DNA from: Limiplasma sp964504385
Lineage (GTDB): Bacteria; Bacillota; Clostridia; Christensenellales; Aristaeellaceae
DNA: 13,937 nucleotides
Reading direction: 5' to 3'
Assembly (NCBI GenBank): GCA_964504385.1
Contig: CAZDEF010000066.1
Coordinates: 1-13,937 of the forward strand
In this document: in pieces, positions 1-5,832 of the stretch
Layout: every line of letters starts with the position of its first letter
Numbering within the stretch: position 1 is the stretch's first letter
Notes under the pieces: generated by a model
Seen by the model: the letters and a program-made list of their open reading frames with translations, nothing else
The model's database searches: none
What the model was told of the DNA's origin: nothing
Position numbers and translations under genes: made by a program

Positions 1-673
1 CCATGCCGCCGCCGATGATCAGGGTGTCGACCTTCTCCAGCAGGTTGTTGATAACGTTGAGCTTGTCCTCGATCTTCGCGCCGCCCAACACGGCCACGAA
101 GGGACGGTCGGCGTTCTCCAGCGCCTTGCCCATCACGCTCAGCTCCTTGCCGATCAGATAGCCGGCAACGTTGGGGGACAGGAACTGCGTCACACCGGCG
201 GTGGAGCAGTGCGCACGGTGGCAGGAACCAAAGGCGTCGCTCACATAGCAGTCGGCCAGGGAAGCCAGCTCCTTGGAGAAATCTTCGATGTTCTTGGTCT
301 CTTCCTTGCGGAAGCGGGTATTCTGCAGCAGCACCACGTCGCCGTCGTTCATGGCAGCCACAGCAGCCTTGGCGTTCTCGCCCACAACGTTGTCATCATT
401 GGCAAAGACGACCTGCTTGCCCAGATACTCGCTCAGGCGCTCGGCCACGGGCGCGAGGGAGAACTTCTCTTCCGGGCCGTTCTTCGGCTTGCCCAGATGG
501 CTGCAGAGGATGACCTTGCCGCCGTCGGCAATCAGCTTCTTGATGGTGGGCAGAGCAGCAACGATGCGCTTGTCGTTGGTGATCTTGCCATCCTTCATGG
601 GGACGTTAAAGTCGCAGCGCACAAGAACTTTCTTACCGGACACCTGGATATCGTCAATTGTCTTCTTGGCCAT
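1..673 (-). CDS. pgk: Phosphoglycerate kinase, N-terminal part (3' end beyond window)
   Basis: Glycolytic cytosolic enzyme that makes ATP and 3-phosphoglycerate from 1,3-bisphosphoglycerate and ADP. Only the first 224 codons are present; the gene runs off the left edge, so most of the C-terminal nucleotide-binding domain is missing. The translation starts MAKKTIDDIQVSGKKVLVR and carries the family signature VLVRCDFNVP near residues 16-25, then SHLGKP and the conserved HRAHCST segment, ending in the hinge-proximal LGGAKIEDK and IIGGGM motifs. The common ENVRF motif reads QNTRF here, which I recall in other Clostridia. The ATG at 671-673 is chosen because TTAAGGAGAG lies just upstream. The gene has its own promoter (784-812) and diverges from bofA. 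Neighbouring gapdh or tpi genes, if any, are outside the window. Confidence 0.97.
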   Translation of the reverse strand, partial: MAKKTIDDIQVSGKKVLVRCDFNVPMKDGKITNDKRIVAALPTIKKLIADGGKVILCSHLGKPKNGPEEKFSLAPVAERLSEYLGKQVVFANDDNVVGENAKAAVAAMNDGDVVLLQNTRFRKEETKNIEDFSKELASLADCYVSDAFGSCHRAHCSTAGVTQFLSPNVAGYLIGKELSVMGKALENADRPFVAVLGGAKIEDKLNVINNLLEKVDTLIIGGGM

Positions 674-711
674 GGTGCACACTCTCCTTAAAAATATACC
701 TTTGTGGGGAA

Positions 712-736
712 TTGCACAGCCCGTGCGGGCATGCAA
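712..736 (-). other. Interrupted hairpin in the pgk leader
   Basis: In the pgk transcript, TTGCA pairs with TGCAA (outer stem) and GCCCG with CGGGC (inner stem). The two stems are separated by a small asymmetric internal loop. It lies about 40 nt upstream of the start codon and has no U-run after it, so it is not a terminator. It may simply stabilise the mRNA; no known riboswitch is recognised. Confidence 0.35.
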
Positions 737-783
737 ACAGGCGGGACTATTTGCGTCCATCGACCAAATATATCCCATTTATC

Positions 784-812
784 ATTATACAACATCCCTT
801 CCAGACTGGCAA
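784..812 (-). promoter_or_regulatory. Sigma-A promoter for pgk
   Basis: On the minus strand the -35 element TTGCCA (807-812) is followed by a 17-bp spacer and a perfect -10 element TATAAT (784-789). Transcription should start near 777, giving an untranslated leader of about 104 nt before the pgk ATG at 673. The match and spacing are close to the vegetative consensus, as expected for a highly expressed glycolytic gene. Confidence 0.85.
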
Positions 813-894
813 GCGTTTTTGCTATTTCTTTCACAATGTCCGCATTTCTTTTTCGCCTGTCCGATGCATAAACTGCAGGGCAGGAGGGATGAAC

Positions 895-1158
895 ATGGCG
901 GACAGGCTGACGATCGTGGCGGGGTTTGCAGTGGGAATGGGCTCGCTCTATCTGGCGGCGATGCGCTCCTCGCCGCGCAGAGGTTGGCTGCGGGCGGTAG
1001 AACGTTTTTTTGCAGGCATCATCCTGTGCTGGCTTTGCCATATGCTGCTGCGGCCTTTCGGGCTGAACGTTCCCCAGAATCCGCTGGCCGCGCTGGCTGC
1101 CGGTTGGCTGGGGCTTCCGGGGGTGGCGCTGCCCGCAGTGGTGGCGGGCTGGATGTAA
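895..1158 (+). CDS. bofA: BofA-family pro-sigma-K processing inhibitor-like membrane protein
   Basis: Small integral membrane protein of 87 residues. In Bacillus, BofA holds the SpoIVFB protease inactive in the outer forespore membrane and so delays pro-sigma-K cleavage. The family is recognised from its C-terminal block, LNVPQNPLAALAAGWLGLPG at residues 58-77, followed by VAL. Three hydrophobic segments are visible (about 5-22, 36-52 and 66-84), with a basic stretch RSSPRRGWLR between the first two. The second of two nearby ATGs (895-897) is chosen because AGGAGG at 882-887 lies 7 nt upstream; the ATG at 889 is only 1 nt from it. It is the only plus-strand gene. It diverges from pgk, converges on thiI, and shares a terminator hairpin with thiI. 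Whether this organism has SpoIVFB or a pro-sigma-K cannot be seen, so the role is inferred from family. Confidence 0.8.
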   Translation: MADRLTIVAGFAVGMGSLYLAAMRSSPRRGWLRAVERFFAGIILCWLCHMLLRPFGLNVPQNPLAALAAGWLGLPGVALPAVVAGWM

Positions 1159-1174
1159 TGGACTGCAAGTTCAA

Positions 1175-1218
1175 AAAAGCGTGGCGGGTTGGCATTTCAT
1201 CCAGTCCGTCACGCTTTT
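1175..1218. terminator. Bidirectional terminator between bofA and thiI
   Basis: Arms 1175-1192 and 1201-1218 form an 18-bp stem around the 8-nt loop CATTTCAT. In the plus-strand RNA every position pairs, three of them as G-U wobbles. In the minus-strand RNA those three positions become A-C mismatches. The stem starts with AAAA and ends with TTTT. The minus-strand side runs out as TTTTTT, the plus-strand side as TTTT only. It lies 16 nt after the bofA stop and 19 nt after the thiI stop. Confidence 0.85.
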
Positions 1219-1236
1219 GGATATTCATTGCATCCA

Positions 1237-2382
1237 TTACAGTTGGATTACTTCTGTGTTTTCAATGGCGGCAGCGATCAGCGCTTCGCTGTCCAGCTTG
1301 CTTTCGCCCTCCAGAATGATCTCCATCTTGGGCTTGGTGGCAGGATGGCGCGGTGTGAACACCGTGCAGCAGTCCTCATAGGGCAGGTTGGACGTTTCGT
1401 AGGTGCCGATCTTCTGCGCGATCTCGATGATCTCGGATTTGTCAAAGCCGATCAACGGGCGGAACACGGGAATATCCGTCACTGCATCTGTGCAGGAGAG
1501 CGCGTGCATGGTCTGGCTGGCCACCTGACCGATGCTTTCGCCGGTGATCAATCCCTGCGAATGCTCGCGCTTGGCGATCTCGTTGGCAATGCGCATCATG
1601 TAGCGGCGCATGATGACCGTGGTATAGTCCTCATGGCACTTTTCGTGGATCTGCATCTGGATCTCCGTGAACGGCACCACATGCATGCGAATGCCGCACA
1701 GGCTTTCGGACAGGATCCCGGCCAGATCCAGCACCTTCTGGCGGGCGCGCTCGCTGGTGTAGGGCGGCGAATTAAAATGCACCGCATCCACCGTCACGCC
1801 GCGCTTGGCGATCATCCAGCCCGCCACCGGACTGTCGATGCCGCCGGACAGCAGCAGCGTAGCCTTGCCATTGGAACCCACCGGCATGCCGCCCACCGCC
1901 ATGATGGGATGGGTGTACAGATAGGCCTTGTCACGAATCTCAACGGACAGCACGACGTCCGGCTGATGGATGTCCACGCGAAGCTGCGGCAGATGCTCAA
2001 GGATATAGCCGCCCATTTCCACCCCGATCGTGGGAGAATCCATGAAATACCGTTTGTCGCTGCGGCGCGCGCTCACCTTGAAGCTGCCCTTGTGATCCCG
2101 GAGCATCTTCACCGCCTGATCGCACAGCGCTGTAAAATCGCCCTTTTCCATCTCGATGGCGCGGCACACGCTGTGCACGCCAAACACCTTGGTCACACGG
2201 CGGATCGCCTCGTCCATGTCGCTCACGTCGCTCACATACACGCGGCTGTCGCTCAGCCATACGCGGCCGCCGGTTTCCTTCACAGCGTCGCGCACACGGT
2301 TGACCAACATTTTCAAAAACGTGGGACGGTTCAGTCCCTTCAGAAAGATTTCGCCGAAGCGAACCTGCAAGACCTCGCGCAA
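1237..2382 (-). CDS. thiI: tRNA 4-thiouridine synthase ThiI (two-domain, no rhodanese)
   Basis: Cytosolic tRNA-modifying enzyme. It adenylates U8 of tRNA and receives sulfur from a cysteine desulfurase to make s4U; in some bacteria it also supplies the thiamine thiazole. The 381 residues comprise an N-terminal ferredoxin-like region with a THUMP domain (to about residue 165) and a PP-loop ATP pyrophosphatase domain with SGGIDS at 179-184. EDCCTVF at 337-343 holds the conserved catalytic cysteine region (C338/C339). There is no C-terminal rhodanese domain, as is usual in Firmicutes. The start is TTG at 2380-2382: AAGGAGG sits 8 nt upstream and the peptide begins at the family's usual N-terminus (REVLQVRFGEI). 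It lies 18 nt after the desulfurase gene, which is very likely its sulfur donor, and is the last gene before a terminator. Confidence 0.96.
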   Translation of the reverse strand: MREVLQVRFGEIFLKGLNRPTFLKMLVNRVRDAVKETGGRVWLSDSRVYVSDVSDMDEAIRRVTKVFGVHSVCRAIEMEKGDFTALCDQAVKMLRDHKGSFKVSARRSDKRYFMDSPTIGVEMGGYILEHLPQLRVDIHQPDVVLSVEIRDKAYLYTHPIMAVGGMPVGSNGKATLLLSGGIDSPVAGWMIAKRGVTVDAVHFNSPPYTSERARQKVLDLAGILSESLCGIRMHVVPFTEIQMQIHEKCHEDYTTVIMRRYMMRIANEIAKREHSQGLITGESIGQVASQTMHALSCTDAVTDIPVFRPLIGFDKSEIIEIAQKIGTYETSNLPYEDCCTVFTPRHPATKPKMEIILEGESKLDSEALIAAAIENTEVIQL

Positions 2383-2400
2383 GGGGTGTTCCTCCTTCTG

Positions 2401-3558
2401 TCAGCGGCGCGTAAAACGGCGCAGCATGGTCACTTTTTCGATGATTTTTTCGGCGGTATAGCGCATCTCTTCTTCCGTGTTGAACGGACACAGGCTGATG
2501 CGGATGGCGCCCTCCATCACGTTGGCCTTCGCCCCCATGGCAGTGAGGACAGCGGAATGCTTGCCTTTCTTCGAAGAACAGGCCGATCCGGTACCCACCA
2601 GCACGCCGTCGGCTTCCAGCGCGTGCAGCAGCGTCTCCGCCCGCACAGGCGGAAACGCCACGTTCAGAATATGCCCGGCGCTGTTTTCATCCTCCACGGG
2701 AAGCCCCAGCACCGTGGTCTCCGGCAGCGCTTCCATCAGCTGGTGCGTCAGCATGGTCTTGAGGCCGCGCATTTTTTCAGACGCCCCTTTGGGATAATGC
2801 GCCACAGCCGCCTTCATTCCGGCAATGCCATAGGTGTTTTCGGTACCGCTGCGCAAATCGTTCTGCTGTCCGCCGCCCGCCATCTGCGCATGGATGCGGT
2901 GGCCGTCGCGCACCACCAGCGCGCCCACGCCCTTGGGGCCGTGGAACTTGTGCGCACTGATCGCGTAGGACTGCACCTTGTATTTCTGAAAGGAAAACGG
3001 CACGCGCAGATATCCCTGCACGCCGTCCACATGGATGGCCGCCTTGGGCGCAAGCTCGTCGCGCAAGGCGCAGATCTCCGCAATGGGCATGATCACGCCT
3101 GTTTCGTTGCACACCTGCATCACGCAGATCAGCTGCGTTTTTTCGTTCAGCAGATCCCGCAGCGCAGCCAGATCAACGCTGCCGTTTGTCAGCAACGGGA
3201 TCTCCCGCGCCGTGCATCCGTAACGCTTCTGCGCCTGCTGGCAGGCATTTTTGACGGCGGCATGCTCCGCCGCCGTATACAGCACCTCGCCCGGCTGCCG
3301 CTGTCCCTCCAGCCAGCCGAAAATCGCCAGATTGTCGCTTTCCGTGCCGCCAGAGGTAAAAATGACGTTCTTCTCCTTCGCCTGCACGCTATCAGCAATC
3401 ACCCTCCGCGCATCAGCCAGTGCACGCTCGGCATACATGGCCGGTGCATAGAGCGCGGAGGGATTATAGTAACCTTCCAGCATGCAGGCATTCATCGCCT
3501 CCACCGTCTCGGGAGCCGGGCGGGTGGTGGCGCTGTTATCCAGATAAACCTGCATCAT
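2401..3558 (-). CDS. Cysteine desulfurase (NifS/IscS family, NifZ-like partner of ThiI)
   Basis: PLP-dependent enzyme that removes sulfur from cysteine and passes it as a persulfide to an acceptor. The 385-residue product matches the usual family length. Visible landmarks are YLDNSATT at 5-12, TSGGTESDN at 68-76, AEHAAV with the PLP-stacking H99, HVDGVQ with D178, the PLP lysine K204 in SAHKFHGPKG, and the catalytic C327 in the loop GTGSACSSKKG. It lies immediately upstream of thiI with an 18-nt gap. The same pairing (nifZ-thiI) in Bacillus subtilis is a dedicated s4U sulfur relay, so I infer this role rather than general Fe-S assembly; no iscU, sufU or iscR is nearby. AGGAG 9 nt upstream supports the first of two adjacent ATGs (3556-3558). 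Its ribosome-binding site overlaps the stop codon region of the upstream gene. Confidence 0.93.
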   Translation of the reverse strand: MMQVYLDNSATTRPAPETVEAMNACMLEGYYNPSALYAPAMYAERALADARRVIADSVQAKEKNVIFTSGGTESDNLAIFGWLEGQRQPGEVLYTAAEHAAVKNACQQAQKRYGCTAREIPLLTNGSVDLAALRDLLNEKTQLICVMQVCNETGVIMPIAEICALRDELAPKAAIHVDGVQGYLRVPFSFQKYKVQSYAISAHKFHGPKGVGALVVRDGHRIHAQMAGGGQQNDLRSGTENTYGIAGMKAAVAHYPKGASEKMRGLKTMLTHQLMEALPETTVLGLPVEDENSAGHILNVAFPPVRAETLLHALEADGVLVGTGSACSSKKGKHSAVLTAMGAKANVMEGAIRISLCPFNTEEEMRYTAEKIIEKVTMLRRFTRR

Positions 3559-3564
3559 TCTGTT

Positions 3565-4095
3565 TTACTCCTGATACACGCCATGAGGCAGATACTTGCG
3601 GATCATTTCTACCAATTCATCGGAAGGCTCGAACACGATGATGTTCTTGTTGCTCTCCTTCTGATAATAGAAATAGTACAGCTTGTTATCGCGGTTGAGG
3701 AACCAGTTGCGGCGCTTCATGCCGGGCATGTTGATGAACTTGCGGAAGGCGTTGGAATCCACCGGGCCGAAGGATTCCACGTTCTTCACGCGCATGGTGC
3801 CCAGCGTCTTGCGCTTCTGGTTGTTGAACACCTGCGCAAAGTCCAGATCGCCATTGGTGAAGGTATACTCATACTCGGTCTTCAGGCGGTCGCGGCGCAG
3901 GAACAGCAGCACGGCAATGGCGATCATCGCCAGCGTCTGGATAAGCGCGAATACGTTAAAATCCATAAACAGCAGGTTCAGGTACATGATGCCCAGCAGA
4001 GCAGAAACGACCATGATGACATTGGCCAGCACATACAGAATATTGCTCATGGCCCGGTTGCGCTTGACGACGACTTCTTCCATAAAATGATCCAT
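3565..4095 (-). CDS. Two-helix membrane protein with a basic C-terminal domain, function unknown (DUF6106-like)
   Basis: A 176-residue protein of unknown function. Two hydrophobic helices (about residues 18-45 and 47-67) form a hairpin with little between them. A soluble region of about 105 residues then begins with RRDRLKTEYEYTFTNGDLD. That EYxYxFxNGDLD pattern, and a following basic stretch with short beta-like segments (NNQKRKTLGTMRV, NKLYYFYYQK), recalls clostridial membrane proteins that I believe are classed as DUF6106, with a PH-like cytoplasmic domain; this is from memory. The ATG at 4093-4095 is chosen because GGAGG lies 8 nt upstream; an upstream in-frame TTG at 4108 overlaps the SD itself. 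It sits 21 nt after the PAP2 gene, and 6 nt separate its stop from the desulfurase start, so it is co-transcribed and probably translationally coupled. Confidence 0.8.
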   Translation of the reverse strand: MDHFMEEVVVKRNRAMSNILYVLANVIMVVSALLGIMYLNLLFMDFNVFALIQTLAMIAIAVLLFLRRDRLKTEYEYTFTNGDLDFAQVFNNQKRKTLGTMRVKNVESFGPVDSNAFRKFINMPGMKRRNWFLNRDNKLYYFYYQKESNKNIIVFEPSDELVEMIRKYLPHGVYQE

Positions 4096-4116
4096 TTGCG
4101 TATCCTCCAAATCTTA

Positions 4117-4578
4117 TCAATTCATCAGAATCAGAATATAAACTCCTGCGATCGCCAGCCCCAGCAAAGCGCCGCAAGCCACTTCGATGGGCTTGTGCCC
4201 CACCAGTTCCTTGAGCTCCACATCGGAGATTGGCTGCCCTTTGACCAGTACTGTATCCAGAATGCGGTTGATGATGGTGGCCTGACGGCCCGTTTCGCGG
4301 CGCACGCCGGTCGCATCGTACATCACCACGCTGGTGAACACCATGCCGATGGCGAAATACGGCGTATCAAAGCCATACATAGCGCCGGCCAGCACTGTAC
4401 CGGCCACGCACATGGCCGTGTGGGAGCTGGGCATGCCGCCGGAACCGTGAAAACGGTGAATGTCCCATTCCTTTTCCACCAGATAATGAATGGGTATTTT
4501 CAGTGCCTGCGCCAAAAACCAGCCGATCATGGCTGCAAACAGTACATGATTGTGCAGGATCTCCGAGATCGGATGCAA
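4117..4578 (-). CDS. Divergent PAP2 family membrane protein (YuiD-like, DUF212)
   Basis: A 153-residue integral membrane protein of the divergent PAP2 family, related to acid phosphatases that act on lipid phosphates; the family has no firmly assigned substrate. The signature GGMPSSHTA lies at residues 47-55, the second block YDATGVRRETGRQA at 87-100, and the closing block ELVGHKPIEVACGA at 125-137, within four or so hydrophobic segments. Total length is typical. The start is TTG at 4576-4578, with AGGGGAGGG about 7 nt upstream. The next ATG, at residue 17, would cut off the conserved N-terminal helix (LFAAMIGWFLAQALKIP), so TTG is preferred. The gene follows ispA after 45 nt. Placement beside farnesyl diphosphate synthase hints at prenyl-phosphate turnover, but that is inference. 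Confidence 0.9.
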   Translation of the reverse strand: MHPISEILHNHVLFAAMIGWFLAQALKIPIHYLVEKEWDIHRFHGSGGMPSSHTAMCVAGTVLAGAMYGFDTPYFAIGMVFTSVVMYDATGVRRETGRQATIINRILDTVLVKGQPISDVELKELVGHKPIEVACGALLGLAIAGVYILILMN

Positions 4579-4623
4579 GGGCGACCCTCCCCTTTGGTAA
4601 ACTTCCTACCCATGATACATCAT

Positions 4624-5544
4624 TCACATCTGGCGCACAAGGGTCTTTCGCGCCAGATCGGACAATTTTTCTCCACGGTCGCCAAAGATGCGCATTGCTT
4701 CCACGGCTTCCGCCACCGCCTGCTTCGCGTCTGCCCGCGCCGTTTCCACACCGCACACAGCAGGCCATGTCATCTTGCCGCGCTGCGCGTCCATGCCGGT
4801 TTCCTTGCCCAGCAGCGCCGCGTCACCCTCCAGATCCAGCAGGTCATCCACGATCTGGAAAGCCAGCCCCAGACCGCGGCCATAAATGCGGCCCGCTTCG
4901 ATCTGCTCATCTGCTGCGCCAGCCAGCATCAGCCCTGCCGTCACAGGGGCCGTGAGCAGGTCAGCCGTCTTATGCAGATGAATGTAGCGCACGCTTTCGC
5001 GCGAAGGCGCGCAGCCTTCCAGCTTTACATCCAGCGTCTGCCCGGCGATCATGCCGCACACGCCTGCCCTGCGGGCGATTTCACGCATCGCCGCTACGGC
5101 CTGCGCCGGATGCTGCGCCGTAAAGGGGGCGTTCAGCATGGTTTCATAGGCCATGTTGAGCAGCCCATCCCCCGCCAGAATGGCCATGTTTTCGCCGTAC
5201 ACCCGATGATTGGTCGGCTTTCCGCGCCGAAGCGCATCATCGTCCATGGCGGGCAGATCATCGTGGATCAGGGAATAGGTATGGATCATCTCCAGCGCAC
5301 AGGCGAACGGCAGCACGCTTTCCCAGTCCTCTCGGATCAGGTGATAGGCCGCCAGCAGCAGTGTGGGGCGGATGCGCTTTCCCGGCAGGAGCAGACTGTA
5401 CCGCATAGCGCTGCGCAGCGGCTGCGGAGGCATCCCCTCCCGAGGCGCTCGCTCCACTGCCTTCGTTACCGGCTCCGCGCCTGCGTCTGCCAGCAGCGGG
5501 AACGCCTCCAGCGCCTGTTCAACGGCTTCCTGATATTTTTTCAT
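4624..5544 (-). CDS. ispA: Farnesyl diphosphate synthase (polyprenyl synthetase family)
   Basis: Condenses isopentenyl diphosphate with dimethylallyl and then geranyl diphosphate to farnesyl diphosphate, precursor of undecaprenyl phosphate and quinones. The 306-residue all-helical protein shows GKRIRP at 55-60, the first aspartate-rich motif DDLPAMD at 95-101 followed by RRGKPTNH, the GQTLD block at 168-172, HKTADLL at 191-197, and the second aspartate-rich motif DDLLD at 233-237. The two extra residues in the first motif (DDxxxxD rather than DDxxD) mark the bacterial type II farnesyl enzyme, though geranylgeranyl synthases can also carry this. ATG at 5542-5544 has GAGGTG 7 nt upstream, overlapping the xseB stop region. 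The xseA-xseB-ispA order is the common bacterial arrangement; dxs, which often follows, is absent here. Confidence 0.95.
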   Translation of the reverse strand: MKKYQEAVEQALEAFPLLADAGAEPVTKAVERAPREGMPPQPLRSAMRYSLLLPGKRIRPTLLLAAYHLIREDWESVLPFACALEMIHTYSLIHDDLPAMDDDALRRGKPTNHRVYGENMAILAGDGLLNMAYETMLNAPFTAQHPAQAVAAMREIARRAGVCGMIAGQTLDVKLEGCAPSRESVRYIHLHKTADLLTAPVTAGLMLAGAADEQIEAGRIYGRGLGLAFQIVDDLLDLEGDAALLGKETGMDAQRGKMTWPAVCGVETARADAKQAVAEAVEAMRIFGDRGEKLSDLARKTLVRQM

Positions 5545-5555
5545 TGCTTGTCACC

Positions 5556-5831
5556 TCAGTCGTTCTCTTCGTCCAACAGGGAGGTCTGCTGCACCACATC
5601 GGCGGGGACGGCTTTCCATTCGCCGTTTGCGTTCTGCTGCACCTCCAGCATCCGGCCTTCCATCTCGTCCAGTTTGCCGTTCAGCTCGGCGGAAAGCTTT
5701 ACGCCCTCCTCGTAGAGTTTGAGCAGCTCATCCAGCGGCTGCTCGCCGCGTTCCATCTGCATGGCGATCTCTTCCAGCCGTTTGAGTCCATCCTCAAATC
5801 TCAGGCTTTTGGCTGTTTTCCTTGCTGCCAT
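5556..5831 (-). CDS. xseB: Exonuclease VII small subunit
   Basis: Small helical subunit (91 residues) of exonuclease VII, which degrades single-stranded DNA in both directions. It binds the long C-terminal helix of XseA. The family core is clear: FEDGLKRLEEIAMQMERGE at about 12-30, then LDELLKLYEEGVKLSAELN and KLDEMEGRM. A polar tail of about 25 residues ends in LLDEEND. Of three in-frame ATGs, the one at 5829-5831 is chosen because GGGAGG is 9 nt upstream; the two earlier ATGs abut or precede that site. One nucleotide separates the xseA stop from this start, so translation is almost certainly coupled to give the excess of XseB the complex needs. Confidence 0.93.
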   Translation of the reverse strand: MAARKTAKSLRFEDGLKRLEEIAMQMERGEQPLDELLKLYEEGVKLSAELNGKLDEMEGRMLEVQQNANGEWKAVPADVVQQTSLLDEEND

Positions 5832-5832
5832 G

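Larger units (their letters stand above)
674..894. other. Divergent intergenic region between pgk and bofA
   Basis: This 221-bp AT-richer region holds the pgk promoter (784-812), the pgk leader with its hairpin (712-736), and the bofA Shine-Dalgarno AGGAGG at 882-887. I find no convincing sigma-A promoter for bofA on the plus strand. A weak sigma-E-like match (ATATAT at 768-773 and tATACAAc at 786-793) overlaps the pgk promoter on the opposite strand, but its spacing is off consensus. Confidence 0.6.

Noticed and set aside
766..793. Sigma-E-type promoter for bofA
   Set aside because: The -10 match is partial and the spacing to the ATATAT is about 12 bp, short of the usual 13-15; not strong enough to list as a feature.
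1189..5715. A 1508-codon open frame on the plus strand
   Set aside because: It is antisense to thiI, the desulfurase, PAP2 and ispA, which are all clear homologues. The His/Gln/Arg-rich translation is typical of a shadow frame in GC-rich DNA.
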